Assembly: GCA_900618425.1 (NCBI GenBank)
Contig: UZAN01039683.1
Location: 51,802 to 111,615, forward strand
DNA from: Echinostoma caproni
Lineage: Eukaryota > Platyhelminthes > Trematoda > Plagiorchiida > Echinostomatidae
Direction of reading: 5' to 3'
Length of the DNA: 59,814 nt
Shown: piece by piece, positions 1 through 13,940 of the stretch
How positions within the stretch are numbered: the first letter of the stretch is position 1
How the letters are laid out: every line of letters begins with the position of its first letter
The notes under the pieces: generated by a model
What the model was told of the DNA's origin: nothing
Seen by the model: the letters and a program-made list of their open reading frames with translations, nothing else
The model's database searches: none
Translations under genes and position numbers: made by a program

Positions 1-3000
1 GATGACCATAAAGGCGGAATTATTTCCCGCTGGTTCAAAATAACCTTGCAAAGTTTATAATCTGCCTCCCACTATCCGCATAGCACTCGAGCTGCTCGAT
101 AAAATGAAGAGCTAACGGGCATTTGAAAAAAAGGGACAATCAAACTGAGTCCTTGTCCAAAGAGCGTACAAACGTTTCACCCCGATTCCGCCCATCCCCG
201 TCTGACATAAAAGAGAATGTCATAAGATGGTATCAGAATGACATCTGCAACGGTAGAAAAAATCCCCCGATCATCGGAGTGAATCCTAGGTGTCTTTTGA
301 GCAAACGATTGAGTTTGGTAATGTTTGGAGTGATAAACCTCATAAATCTCATGAGTGACACGCGAGAAGATGACACATATAGGGATGGGGAAAAATGGAA
401 TACCAATAAATGCAGATACGACTTGGTAATCATTATAGTAACAAACTCAATATCGACCCACGAATTTGATCTGCTATTTCTCTCAGTTCTTTGTAAAAAA
501 AAGCAAGCAGTAATCGCCGAATAATAACATTCACCTCTCGAAAAGCATTTTCGGAGAAGCCTGCTTCAAGACCAAAATGTTTGAACCAAATCTTTTGTCT
601 TACACCTCTGAGATACATCAGTAAATTGTCGAATATTATGCTCGATGGTGTAGTAACGTTTGCTGCAAACAACGATACAGAGTTGATATAGTCTCCTGGT
701 CAAATTTTAAACTTAACATTTAAAGTCTCGCGGAAAGTTGGTTGCCGTATCTCATAACGAACAATTCAACTGCTCCCATTTGTGTTGTCCATTGCATATT
801 CGTATCCGATGCGAACGAAGTATGTGAGGAGTAACTGTTCAGTCAGTGAATTGTCCTTTGATCCCCACAGTTTGAAAACCTTTTAATTTCGATCAGGTTT
901 CTTTTATTTTCCAAGCCTGCTAACGATTTCCTGTAGACGGTGGCTTCTGATTGGTTTCCTGATTGCTCTGTTTGTATGTTATGAGCTGGTGAGCGGGTTG
1001 CCATTCCCACGAGACTCATAATTTCGCTTTAATTGTTGTTCTATAAGTCAATTATTTTTTTCTGCGTCACTGATGCTGTTGTCTTAATTAGTACCATTTG
1101 CTCAAGTGTGGTCATCGCACAGAAACACACACACAATACTGTGTTGAAAGTCATTGGTTGTCCGAGTATTCCGGGGGTCTGATTCGGATGGTCATATCAA
1201 ACGGGGGTGGATGGAAGGCGATAAATAATCTCGGCGAATTAGTGAAAGAATTTCGGGGATGGAAGAGCAATGATAAATGAATTTCAGCACTGCGAAGCTC
1301 CCCACGACGATGATCATATAGCACTGAATCCACAGGCACTGTCTTGACTATTCATGTTTACATAATGGGGTTATGGTTTGCATATATTTAGTCATGTACA
1401 ATTTTAGGCGAACAGTATTTGTCTAATATTTTAATGAATGAAGTACCGTTAGGCTATTTAGATGATGATCAGCACATGGAGAAGTAAGATACGCAGGGTC
1501 CCAATTGACATTCTGCTGGAAGCAATAAACTCAAAAATTAATTACAAGTGATTTCGAAATATTCGTTTTCTGTAATGGGGTTTTTGATCTATCCAATAAC
1601 GTGAGGATATTCTTGAATAAGGAGATTCTTCCAGCCATAGTTTATGGTGCATGCTAAAGCAGTTTGTTGCAAAACAGAGAAATCTTCGTTGAATATGAAC
1701 GCAATCCTATTCCAAACTGCTCTTAACAATTCATGAAGAATTTCAGAGACTTCGTTGGTTTTTCTTGACACTCCTTTGATGTTTTTGTAAATATTTGCTG
1801 CTTTGATTTTTGAAACCACAAGTGTACAAATCCACGAACAAATCAATTGAAACTTACACCTTTCGGGTTTGGAAATCCGGGGCAATTTCGATCAATATAG
1901 AAAACCTCATACATTGGCTTCCTTTTTACTTTTCTTCAGATCTATTCTACTTGCATTCACTACTCACACTGTGAACCCACCAAGTGAATCATTATTCTTG
2001 GAAGCCAATTCAATGGAAATGATTACGTTCAATTTTATTCCATTTGATCTAAAAGTATTTACTCATTCCATGGCTAATTAGTCCTATCTAAATTAATGTC
2101 TCATCAATGAGCTGTTTTCATTTGCTATTCAATTCTCCGTTAGTATATTGCACAATAGGTGCGTATTGTTTTCTGTATCGCAAACGACGGTCGTTAAACC
2201 AGTCACCCTGGAGAACATTTTATGCCCAATGAGGAGTTTCAAGGACTTGTAATTTTGAACATTGCTAAAACCATCTATATTGTTTAATTATTCTTGATGT
2301 GAGAATGTGTGAACAGCTGTGTAATCGTAAAAGTTCATTGATTTAACTTTCATGTAACAGTGAACAATAGCCGATTGTAAGGGATACGCTGTCTTTTTAT
2401 TTTCCCGATGTCACGTGGTTTTTCTTGATAATCTTTAATGACCGAAAGAGGACAAGTAAATATTTCCGGTTAGTATTCTCCTAAAACTCAGTGATCCTTC
2501 AGGAACTCCCTACAAACTAAATTCAGCTCGCCACATAAATCTGGTCAGTGGTTGCTGATTTCAATCAATCCACATGAACATTGAGTATAAAAATAATGAA
2601 AAATAATCATTTTCATAATTTCCATTTATTAAATACAAAGTTCTTAAAACTATCAATGCAGATTTTCGCATCCGTTTGCATGGTGGACATCCGCTTTTAG
2701 TTTTTCTAATTTTATAGGTCAGACAACATTGTTATATATCTCAGTCGCACATGATTCTTTGTCTCTTCTTTCTCCGGTTAATTTCGTATGGGCGGATGCG
2801 GACTGAGACGAAGAAGTTTAGCTGTGGGATGGAGGTATACGGGAAACTTGTTCGCCAGTTTAGCGTGACAGCGAGAATCATCACATGTAATCGCCATTTC
2901 GCTTCTTTCCCTGAGTTTATCTAATCCCTTAGAAAGCCAGTCATGGAAGTTCTTTCTGGGAAGGACCGCATTGTATTCTACCACTACTCTTTCATGACTC

Positions 3001-4097
3001 CAATCAGATTTAAGTTTTTGTTGGCGGAGACCTATTTGTTCTCACTATACCGATACTGGCTGGATTCCTCACGACTGCTTCGAAAAAGATTGAAATTTAG
3101 CTAGTCAATCCAACCTCACTTTTGATGCTCAATTTGTCTGCTCATGTCTTAGCATCAGAGTTTTCACCAACCGATATTGGTCTCACCGTCTATTGTTCGT
3201 TCGATACTGAATAGACTGACCACCTTTCCGTGATGCGCGTCTGTTTGGATTCTGCTCTCTCTCTCTCAGGGTTATCGCAGAACCTTACGGAGTCTATCTG
3301 TTCGAAGATTTTTCCCCTTTTAACTTCAGATAAGATCTTTTTTTATTTCCCTACACGTAGACCCTTTTCATACCATACGTTGTAGCATTTGACTGCTTGC
3401 CTCCAATCATCCTCAACATTGAATACATTACCGTCTCACATGCTTATCTCAAACCAAATAGTGAGCATAAGTATCTGGCAGCATGTTTGGTCAGTTTTCA
3501 ACTCCATGGAACACCCAGATCCAAAATCACTTCAAATTATTGACTAGACCTAGTGTATTGGTAGATAATTGAATCGAGTAATTTTGTCCTGTAGAGATTG
3601 TGAAGTCAGAGGCAAATCGTTGCAGTAGTGGATAATCAGACATAGAGCCGGCCTGAGAAGAGACGCCATTGAGACTATGCGATTATTTTCCTGCAAAGAT
3701 CTAAGACGGTCAGACGATTGACTCTGGCTCCGGCCAAGGCTGTGTTAATTCGCCTAAAGTTCAAATATCTGATCATTTAGCATAACATTACCGTTGGTAC
3801 CTGAAATTTTATCTTTGCATCAGGTGCCATAATATCCCTCGATTAATACACAAGTGCAATACTCAAAGAAGGTTGATTCTGATAAAAAATACATTGTTAT
3901 CTGTTTATAACGGGGGGGGGGGGAGGTTCTCACAATTGGCAAAGTTAGAGCACTAACGTGACCAGTTTCGGGCCTGCGGAACACAATATAACCTCCTCTG
4001 TAAAATTTCTATACACGAATTCAATAGGCATCCCCGAGCTGTTTCCAGCAGAGTTTCATTCACCTATTTTGTTTAGATGCGTAGCACCACTAGCTGA
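1..4097. other. No recognisable gene
   Basis: AT-rich sequence. The longest open frames (123-524 plus, 133 codons; 1589-1885 minus, 98 codons) contain no domain or motif I know and are within what chance gives for this size. A run of 12 G lies at 3912-3923. Non-coding intergenic DNA is the simplest reading. Confidence 0.6.
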
Positions 4098-5023
4098 TTG
4101 ATAATCTCGAAACAAACGGAACCGAGTCTCGACATCTTGCCCCATGTTTCGTGTTCCCTTTTATTCATGGTTACGAGCAATGGAAAACCTTGGGTTTGCT
4201 CGTCCGTTCACACTTTGGCTTTTGAATCGGTACCCCGTTCTCTTTTACTGAACAAGCTCCAGTCGTTTGGCTGTCCCACTTCTCCTCTTGAATGGCTTGA
4301 TGATTACTTTTCGCAAAGATATCGGTATGTTAAATTGCGAAAAATATAACCAACCACATCACTCAATAGTACAGATGGACTTCAAGATGCTGTCTTATCA
4401 CCCTGTTATGTTGCGACTTATATCATTAGCTTACCTATTGCATGCTGATGATATCGCAATTTCTGTTTCCATATCTAACCAATTAGAACTAGTTGAATAT
4501 AACACAAACTCATCCCACTTCTATTCGTATTCTTAATCCCGAACATTTCCTTGAGTTTATTTTCACTCTAAACCGTTCCCCATCTCCCTCCGAAAATGAA
4601 CAGATTCATGGAAAACCGACGAGCAGGGTTACCAATGTGAAGTACTTAGGTGTCACACTTGAAAGTAACTTTTGCGGGCCCTCGCATACCCTAACTGTTG
4701 CTCACAAGTTGAAAGTTCCCTATTTTCAGATAATTACACTGCGCCACTTCTGTTCTGATTTGTCGGTGATATACCCCTGTGTTCAACAATGTGTTCTCCC
4801 TACACCCCTTTACTGCTCCCCTGTAATTTTCCCTGATTTTCTGAAGGCTGATTTCAAGTTGCTGAGGCATAGCTTCTCAATGATTGACCGTGTCTCCCAA
4901 GTTCCGTTGCCGGTTCTGATTGACAATATACTTAATGCCAATATTGATGCGTGCTTGAAGTTTGCTGACAATATCCTATCTGATTGCACTCATCCTTTAC
5001 ACACTGACCTGTGTGCATGCTAA
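4098..5023 (+). mobile_element. Non-LTR retrotransposon remnant (CR1/jockey type reverse transcriptase)
   Basis: Fragments in several frames give reverse transcriptase blocks in the right order: FESVPRSLLLNKLQSFGCP and WLDDYFSQRYRYVKL at about 4220-4345, the catalytic box as HADDIAIS at 4441-4464 (usually F/Y-ADD), VKYLGVTLESN from 4637, then PTPLYCSPVIFPDF and a following region rich in the pattern typical of the CR1/jockey tail. Frames change near 4340 and 4490, so it is inactive. The 5' endonuclease part is absent. Confidence 0.8.
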
Positions 5024-6990
5024 TCCCACCCCTTAATCCGTTCTAAGTACAAACTTATCCCGTCTCGCATTTCTGCATACCAAAGCTTTGGTATCATATC
5101 ATGTCCGGAGACTGACAAATAAGGTGTTCGTTCTCAGCATGCTAATGCATTTTTAAGTTAACTCATATTTTTGCAAGTTTTACTTCCCACGTTTTCACCT
5201 ATTGTTACCAGAATTGTAACGGTTGTCTATTTTTGGCTGAAAGCTTGCATATAACTTGCTAAAGCTTCAGTACTATACAATACACAGTGTATGCGTTTCT
5301 TGCGCTTGAAACAATTCCTGTGCTTTGTCATCATTTCGGTTCCAACAGTAACCACTGGATTACAGTTGGTTCATCTGTGACGGGAATTTCTCTCTCTCTC
5401 TCAGTTTCACAGGGTCGGAAGCTGATAACCGGAGATAGCTGTAGAGGCATTCTGCCCAGATAACGTGAAGAAATGAAGTTCAGTCGACTCCGCTTTTACC
5501 CATTGCAGAACAATGCGCGTCGGTAACGAAGCATGTTCACGCGCTCGAGCACAGATTAATCAGAGCGCCATACTAACTAACCAATGACATGCCAATTTTG
5601 AGTTATTTTGACTTCGTTTCGATTAGTTCTAATTAAAAAACAGATCAAAAAATGGCACATTTGTTTAAAGTGATGGTGATGTGAGATTTTCACCGAGAGA
5701 TTTTTAGGATATCAAACCGAACACGGAAACGTTCCGTGGATATGACTTGTCTCACATCTGGTTGTTAAAGCAGCCTATCCAAGAGTCACGCCGCCAAATT
5801 GTTATATTTTGCTCCGCGTATACCCGTTGCCTACTATTAGGTCGCACAGCACCATATCCCAGGTGAATACCACAAGTGCAAAGAATACAAGATATAGCAC
5901 AGTAACAATAGTACCACACGGGAACACGGGAACAGCGGACTAGCACTAAGTCCGTGAGCGGATGATAGTTCTAGGAGTCGAAGCTACCTAGGCGAAACAC
6001 AGGACGCACGGTCGGCTATTGATCTCTCAGGCCTCCCAAAAACACGCGAGAGAAGATACCGCTTCAGCAGCACGGGATTGTTTTGGCGTTGAGCACAAGC
6101 CACAAGTCACGAGTCAATTTACAAGTTTTACTCTACTGCTTATGTGTGACTAAAAATAGTATTGATCAATGCAAGAAAACGAATGTACCAATGGAATACA
6201 CAGTGAGCAATGTTCAACCGGCCATACGCTACGGACCAGACGGACGGAGAGAGTGAATATTGCCGCATGACGCAATGTTATTGATTTATTTTCACGAGAT
6301 TAGTATTAACCCGCGATGACCCTAATTTGGATCGAATGTATTGTAAAATTGTTTGTATTTGTTCACAGAATTAGCAAGTGCACAGCCGGACTTAACGTGG
6401 GACGAATGACATTGATCTTCGTCCCAAAATCAAGGATATATTTTTATTGTCTAATCCTTTTCTGTTTTCCAAATAATCGAATAGGGGGAAGTGAATACTG
6501 TCACACAATTTTATAATCGAATCTCAGTAACTTATTTCTTTATTGTGAGGTTGGCTGTGATGGATATAATTATTCACCGTCGCTCATGGCCATATTGGTT
6601 TACCGCAGGCTTGACTTAGCGATCGGGGAGATTCAGCCTTCATAATACAACCACTGTGATCTGTATGTTTTCAGGTATCAAGGTTTCAAAACAAAGAGAT
6701 TTTATTTGAATGCATACCTCGAAGACTCATTACTCTCCCCTAAGATCACTTACAGACGGTTTGAACGTCAAGCAGCGAATTTACCTCCTTGACCACAAAC
6801 AACTGAACCAACACATGCACGCTACTACTGGTCCTACTACGACACCACCACCACTACCACACTTTAGTCTTGATATAGGAGTCAAATTTAAGTTTGAATC
6901 AAATGTGGAAAAAAATCTGCTTTCTCTCAGGAATGAGGAACTGTGGTTTACGAGTAGTTTGCGAAATGACTCATAACAAGGAGCGACTCG
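5024..6990. other. No recognisable gene
   Basis: The first 100-150 bases may be the 3' end of the preceding retrotransposon. Beyond that I see a short CT run (5391-5402) and nothing else that can be assigned. An open frame at 6710-6976 is rich in Thr/Pro/His and matches nothing known. Confidence 0.5.
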
Positions 6991-6999
6991 CTACAGTTT

Positions 7000-7300
7000 T
7001 CGGACGACTGCGGTCAATCAAGCTTCCCGAGTGACGTCAGCAAAGAGCTTACGTGTCACAGCTTCTGGACTACATATCATCGGTAGATTGTATCAGCTAA
7101 TCAGAGACCTTGCGGCCCAGACAGAAGCAGAATAACGCCAGAAATACTGCAACGCGATCGGCAGAAGCCCGGATGACCAGTGAGTTTGTTCTGTATATAT
7201 TCTTTAATCCCCCTTATCTCTTTCAATAAACGAACTACTTCTCCTGCGGCCTTTTCCTCCCGTCTAGTATCCGTGGGATACTGCGTGCAAGTACCAGTGT
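7000..7300 (+). repeat. LTR-like segment (tentative)
   Basis: A compact promoter-plus-polyA arrangement: TGTATATATTCTTTAA near 7191-7206, then CAATAAAC at about 7225, then a pyrimidine-rich block and a short hairpin ATCCGTGGGAT. This layout is common in long terminal repeats, but I cannot identify TG...CA ends, a primer binding site or a second copy. Confidence 0.25.
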
Positions 7301-8685
7301 GATCCAGTTCTTACGCGTCCGTGATGGTTAATACGTGATTTCTAATCCGTAATTCGTATTTTGTGTACATTGCGTATTACAATTACTACAGAAACTCATT
7401 CAAGTTCCATTCGTATAGCGATTTTCTATCAGGCAAAAATCGATACTAACCCCCGGGAAATAAAAAAAAATAGAAATTCAAAAAGTGGTTTTCAAACTTC
7501 GCTTCGTATAGTATATCATAATGTGAACATCTTTCTAATTCGCTCATTGTGTAAATGTAATAGAGATTGACAGCACTTAGGAATGAACAATTCAATCCAT
7601 TTAACAAATAACTAACCACGGTTCCCGTTATCGCTCCAATTTCTCAGTTATGCGTATAGTTTTGATTCAGAAAGAAACGAATAGTTGTTTTAGTCATATA
7701 TATCTAGTTCTCCCTCCAAAGTTGATTTACCTCTAACTTAACCCATTTTCACATGCAGCAATGAACCATGTGACGATAATTGCCCTTCATCACATTTGGC
7801 TTTGCGGAACCAATCAGAGCAATCTGCGCGGGTATGCAATAAAAAACGATCTGTTCTCTACGCAGTACGGTAGAATGAGTCGAACTACCCTTACACATGG
7901 GATGAGTGAGGATTCACATGTGGCTAGATAGGTTATGGCAGGCTCGAAAAGACCTACTTTTAGGACAAACTGCGGACGTGGAATATTACCACAATAGATT
8001 ATTCATAGGACGTTGAATATGAAACGCACGTCACCGAAATACCTTTACTCCACAAACTATCTCCTTTAAGATGCGGCAAAGCGTGCAAATCATCCAGTGT
8101 TCTTTGTTTTCTGCTACGTGTCACATCATCATTTTGGCTTCAATTTTGAACCGGTCCCAAAGGGCTATGTAGCCGAGTGTCAGTTGTGTCAACCGAATGT
8201 TCGGCCGTACGCTTCTGAGGTTTTCTTTTATGACTATCTGTCTATGTGTCGCCTGTCCGTCTTATGGTTCTACCACGATTCCCCACATACACACGGTCAT
8301 ATAGAAAAACGGAAGGACAATGGTCGCGTAGATAAACAAACCAGGAGGAATTATATGGTGATGCTCGATCCTGGCACATGACCCAGGCAGTGAGTGTGTG
8401 TTTGTGTCGGTTGTGACGCGAGCAGTTCCTATCGCAGAATCTGCTAACATTCCATTTGCTTAAGCCAAGCCAGCAAGAGTGGGTGATTTGCGCGCTCGTG
8501 CGCCTTATCATTTGCACGCCCGATGAGTTTGAGGTGTCCGTTCTGTGTGCGGGACACGTACTGGTGGACGCATCTCAAGTACACAAAGAACAAGACACAC
8601 GAGCGGAATTTATCGATCAGCTGATTTGTCCGCCTGTTTGCAATCCCTTTCTCACACCGCACCCACGCACACGCCGTCCTGNCCA
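7301..8685. other. No recognisable gene
   Basis: No motif found in this stretch. Open frames on both strands at 8242-8947 overlap heavily and run into the CA microsatellite, so they are treated as non-coding. Confidence 0.5.

Positions 8686-8687
<2 letters not shown>

Positions 8688-8731
<44 letters not shown>
8688..8731. repeat. (CA)n microsatellite
   Basis: About 22 nearly perfect CA units, following a single unknown base at 8682. Confidence 0.95.
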
Positions 8732-8737
<6 letters not shown>

Positions 8738-8739
8738 GC

Positions 8740-11533
8740 GAATGCGTACATACCCCGACTCAGTGACATTAAGCTGCGCAATGGGTAAAATCCCACAGCC
8801 GCTGAGGCGGTGGGTTTGTCTGTTTACCTCACTACTGTCCAATAAACTGTCTGTTTGTCTCTCTGCTCGGGTGAGTGGATGAGTGAGCGAGCCAGCTGTG
8901 GGAGCTTTACTGATACCGTTCGAGTAGCGTATTGTAAAGGATACCAAGCCTAAAAGATCGGTTTTATGAAACGTTCTTTAGGGATTTTACTGAGCCTGAT
9001 CAGGATCGCCTGATCACGGATTTATTCGGTGTGGTGTAAATTGATTTCCTGACCGAGTAGCAGTTTGTTTTCCTTCGGACTCTCGTTCTCGCGGTGGTTC
9101 GCGACTTTTGAATTCATTTGTTGTTTGCTCGATTTGTGTGGCTGTTAAAACATTCCCGGACAAAGAGGGAGGTGTAACAAATAACCGTGTTGCTCATTCA
9201 TCACGTGATCACGGACGAGTGTTTTACTAGCGCTGATCTATCTGAAGACCGATCACTTCACGTGCGTTAACGGACGAAAGTGACACAGTGAGTATAAATA
9301 GAATGAATACATCCTTTCAGTTGAATGTTTGCATGATATTTTTATGATAATTTCATAAAGGTATAAAGTTGTCTGATTCGACAAATTTCTAGTAAATCTC
9401 CAAAAATATACAATGAATGAATTGATCGAGAGTGCAACGATAGTGGTACCTATTAATATCTGTTTCCCGAACGCGTCGTGAGTACTATTCCCTAAAATCT
9501 GCTGTTTTCTTGAAACGTTTTACACTCGATTGCAGTGGATTAAACTAAACAAAAATAATGAAGATTTATTTATCCGAAAACTCTTTATGTTTTTAAAAAT
9601 AACAGAAGAAAGTCTCTGTTTCGCATGTACGTTTCAAGGATGATTTCGGAATTTTCTTTCTACAACCAAAATTACTCGAATGTTTACCTCAAGTACATCC
9701 CAATGATAAACGGACCCGACTGTAGAAAACATTGTTCTCAATGTAACAATTAGAAAAATTCAAATATTGACTTAAGACGCAGATGATTTAACGGCACCAA
9801 ACATTTTCATCCTTATCGTTGGAATAATCAACGGAATCATCCTGATCGCCATGTCAGTTAACATCCTCCTCCTCCTCATCACCATCATCATCATCATCAT
9901 TCTCATCGGCATCATCAGCATTAGGTATAACGATTACGTCTTCTCGTTCGAAACTCTACCTGCTTTCGCATTTGTATGTTTTTTCTCACCACCTAATGGA
10001 AAAATATAAATAGTGTTTTTATTGAACTAGTTAAGGTAGCACCGCGTGTATGCAAACCTACTTTTTCACTACCAATCTGCCTAGCAGCTCACTGATAAGC
10101 AGTCACCCCACCCCTCACCTACCCAACCATCCACGACCAGGTCTGCTATTGCATGGGCTACAAATAAGGAGTTTTTTAGACACACCTTTTGTCCTTGTTT
10201 CTCAAGTTTTTTTTTGTTATCTACCTTCCATACATTTTTGTCATGACACTTGGCTGAGAATCTATTTTGATATTGGTTATCTGCAGTCACTTTACCCCGT
10301 GTGAAACTCACTCGCCTTGGTAATGATAAGCAATGGAAGTCAAGCACGGCAATTTGCCATCTCATTAACCCAACAGTTTCATGCTCATTCCAGCTTGATT
10401 GCTCGCTCGCTATTCTTAACGGTAGATTAAAAACAACCTCCGCGATAAGATAAGAAAAAGGATAAATAATTAAATGAGTAAGGGTTTAAATTTATTATTT
10501 CTTAACCCCTGATCAACAAGGGACTATAACAAACTGACCGTGTTATTTTTGCCGCAACGCTGATCCCTATTCTGCATGTTTTACGACGTGGCAGCCTGTA
10601 GTCAATCATGGGGTGCCGCCTAATTGTGGCGTTATCTTCAGCCGTTCCATCACCTGATTTGACCATCTCACTCTGTCCCTAAATTTAGATGATTTTAATT
10701 CTATACTCCCCCAATTAACCACTTAATAATATATTCACATTCCACCAAAGAATTTAGTACATGCGTGCATCCCCCTCCAGCTGTTTACAAATCTGTCATC
10801 ATATTTCATGGTGTCACCAGACAAGCATCTGTGCGGCCTCGGCTGATTACGGACACATACCTATGGGTGTTCTGAGTTGCCAGGGAGGAAATTACCCGCA
10901 CCGTTGTCTCTAAGTCCACCGAAACTTATGATGGTTTCTCGCTGTCTCGTGGTATACAGTTTTGTCCTTTATACCTGCTCTTGTCTGAATGCATTTTATA
11001 ACTCATTCACTCCTGGTAAAAATAAACCCTGTAATGTGTGACATACAGCCCTCGATTTGATGTTTTCTCTCACTTTGACAGTATTACTTTTGATTGATCA
11101 CTCGTTTTCTCTTCTACTCTCTAAGGTAATTCCTGATCCATAAAAGATATTTTTGTTTAAAGGAGATATGACAGTTGCATGTGCAATCTAGTATGCAGTT
11201 GATTGGCTTCATATAGCATATATGTTTTTAAATTCACATCGGGCTCGGCATTTCTCAGTACATGAAGACGATGTGAACATCCGCTCTCTCAGATGTGAAT
11301 TCGTGAGAATCTCCAGGGCGATTTCTTTGATTTGAAGACCATTACTGCTAGAAAGCGGCAAGTGATTTCCAGTCGGGAATCTGTTGGATTGTAATTTAAA
11401 GGGCGGGCCCAAATCGACCGTTTTGAGAGAAATCCGTTAGGGGTATCAGTACGATTACCTAGGAGTTGCTACATCTGATAAGCGGCCGAGGATGAACACC
11501 GTAATACCCAAGAACGTGGAGTGTTTCCACTTG
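8740..11533. other. No recognisable gene
   Basis: A degenerate CCT/ATC triplet repeat is present at about 9862-9921. Everything else is unassigned, AT-rich sequence with only short open frames. Confidence 0.55.
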
Positions 11534-12514
11534 NNNNNNNNNNNNNNNNNNNNNNNNNNNNNNNNNNNNNNNNNNNNNNNNNNNNNNNNNNNNNNNNNNN
11601 NNNNNNNNNNNNNNNNNNNNNNNNNNNNNNNNNNNNNNNNNNNNNNNNNNNNNNNNNNNNNNNNNNNNNNNNNNNNNNNNNNNNNNNNNNNNNNNNNNNN
11701 NNNNNNNNNNNNNNNNNNNNNNNNNNNNNNNNNNNNNNNNNNNNNNNNNNNNNNNNNNNNNNNNNNNNNNNNNNNNNNNNNNNNNNNNNNNNNNNNNNNN
11801 NNNNNNNNNNNNNNNNNNNNNNNNNNNNNNNNNNNNNNNNNNNNNNNNNNNNNNNNNNNNNNNNNNNNNNNNNNNNNNNNNNNNNNNNNNNNNNNNNNNN
11901 NNNNNNNNNNNNNNNNNNNNNNNNNNNNNNNNNNNNNNNNNNNNNNNNNNNNNNNNNNNNNNNNNNNNNNNNNNNNNNNNNNNNNNNNNNNNNNNNNNNN
12001 NNNNNNNNNNNNNNNNNNNNNNNNNNNNNNNNNNNNNNNNNNNNNNNNNNNNNNNNNNNNNNNNNNNNNNNNNNNNNNNNNNNNNNNNNNNNNNNNNNNN
12101 NNNNNNNNNNNNNNNNNNNNNNNNNNNNNNNNNNNNNNNNNNNNNNNNNNNNNNNNNNNNNNNNNNNNNNNNNNNNNNNNNNNNNNNNNNNNNNNNNNNN
12201 NNNNNNNNNNNNNNNNNNNNNNNNNNNNNNNNNNNNNNNNNNNNNNNNNNNNNNNNNNNNNNNNNNNNNNNNNNNNNNNNNNNNNNNNNNNNNNNNNNNN
12301 NNNNNNNNNNNNNNNNNNNNNNNNNNNNNNNNNNNNNNNNNNNNNNNNNNNNNNNNNNNNNNNNNNNNNNNNNNNNNNNNNNNNNNNNNNNNNNNNNNNN
12401 NNNNNNNNNNNNNNNNNNNNNNNNNNNNNNNNNNNNNNNNNNNNNNNNNNNNNNNNNNNNNNNNNNNNNNNNNNNNNNNNNNNNNNNNNNNNNNNNNNNN
12501 NNNNNNNNNNNNNN
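11534..12514. other. Assembly gap (981 N)
   Basis: Continuous unknown bases. Open frames that cross it are meaningless. Confidence 0.99.
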
Positions 12515-12589
12515 TGTGTGCGTATGCGCCTAAGCGCCAGAGTTATGTGTAGGCTGTGCGGAACTCCACGCTAATGGTCTGCAAATTCA

Positions 12590-12770
12590 AAGTTGGGTTC
12601 GTCTTGCATAGAGCAAGTGAAGCGTGAACTACCTGTTTCGGTCTCATGACCAGTGAGAATCCATTGGCTCACTTGGGGATCGAACCCGGGACCTCACAGG
12701 CAGAACACAAGCGTACTACCAACTCGACCAGCGGGCAGCTGATGAGACCGTTTTTCACTTTCCATTTACG
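12590..12770 (-). repeat. tRNA-derived SINE-like element, copy 1
   Basis: Read on the minus strand, an A box TGGTCGAGTTGG (12719-12730) fits TRGYNNANNNG exactly. A B box GGTTCGATCCC (12676-12686) lies 32 bases downstream, the spacing of a tRNA gene. The body does not fold into a complete tRNA. The same body occurs at 20883-21050 (shared GGGATCGAACCCGGGACCTC on the plus strand), so this is a dispersed Pol III-type element and not a tRNA gene. Confidence 0.72.
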
Positions 12771-13775
12771 TGAACTGTAATTTGTAAGTACTGATTGTCT
12801 GTTGCGATGACACTGATTAGTTGGTGTACAAGAATTCTTGATGCACGTGTATATTGGAATTAAAAGTGCGAATGACATCTGAAAGGCTAATTTATTGTCG
12901 ATTCTTAAGATCACTCTTTGAGAATACTTTGAAGCTGTTTTACGTTCAAGTAAGAACATGTCGCCAAAAATTTAAATAAAACGAACGGTGAAAATTGAAG
13001 CTTTTATGTGGAGTGATGATGAGTCTGACCTTTATCTGCGATCCCCTACGATCTATCTAATCAATTCAAATCCACCGAGTTACTTTATCTGTGAGTTAAA
13101 AATGAATTTTGTCGGACTGTTCACCCGATTTCAAATAGCCTCCCCGGAAATCGTTTCCGGTTATTTTCCCCTCAATCAGTGATGCGTCTGTACGATTAGT
13201 CAAGTGGCAATAACATCATGTACTACTGGCTGCATATACTTAGAATCATTTGTGACACAAGAAAATATCCGCTAATCTCCATCGGTTTCAAAACTGCGTT
13301 TTTCGAGTACGTGAATATTCCACTCTCCATCAGTTACCTTTGGGAAAAGAACCAAAGTGAAGAGGCAACAATTTAGTGTGAAAAAATCAACGGAAAAAGG
13401 ATGTTATCAGTCAAATCGTATATGCCCCGCTGGATGGGTCTTGTCAGATGCTGCTGCTGAACGCCTTCGGTGTACGGAATGTCCAACGTGAAACATCTTG
13501 ACAAATAATACTTTCATAGCCTTGAGTTGTTAAGGCAAATACTTGGAGTGGTGCTACAGCATCCCAAAATTCAGTATTAAACGCAGACGGGGATAAAGGT
13601 ACGTGGTTCATTAATGACGCACAACGGACTGCATTTAGCAGCGACTCCCTCCCCTTAAAATGCAATAGTTCACAAGTCGAAAACTATTCGCGATAACACA
13701 TAAATATAAATTTTTACTTCTTATTTTATTTACTAAGCACACAAATATATAATAAACATTCAGAAAGGAGGTTTA
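12771..13775. other. No recognisable gene
   Basis: Unassigned sequence; only short open frames without motifs. Confidence 0.55.
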
Positions 13776-13789
13776 GACCATACAAAATC

Positions 13790-13940
13790 TGCCAGGGAAG
13801 TGTTGAAGTGATGAAGGTGGGCAACGGTCGTGGGGTTCGAACTCTTGGCCTTAACCAATCGGCTACGGCCTCCCAGACGTAGAAGTACCAGTATGGAATG
13901 TGGAAATCAAGCACACTGCCCATTGGATCAGCGGGTAAGA
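13790..13940 (-). repeat. tRNA-derived SINE-like element with two tRNA-like heads
   Basis: Minus strand: ACCCGCTGATCCAATGGGCA at 13917-13936 resembles the A-box half of the 12.6 kb and 20.9 kb elements. About 50 bases further on comes a second, more tRNA-like head with TAGCCGATTGG as A box (13855-13865) and AGTTCGAACCC as B box (13833-13843), with the anticodon region missing between them. Suggests a composite or dimeric element. Less certain than the other copies. Confidence 0.5.

Noticed and set aside
123..524. 133-codon open frame at the window start
   Set aside because: No motif or domain; length expected by chance in six frames of 60 kb; no splice or start context to support it.
8444..8947. 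167-codon reverse open frame and overlapping forward frames
   Set aside because: They run through the CA microsatellite, contain an unknown base and have no protein-like composition outside it.
11492..12574. 360-codon open frame
   Set aside because: Almost all of it is the assembly gap; the known sequence at its ends shows no coding features.
12669..12740. Functional tRNA gene
   Set aside because: A and B boxes are present, but no full cloverleaf or acceptor stem is visible and the same body recurs at 20.9 kb, which fits a SINE.
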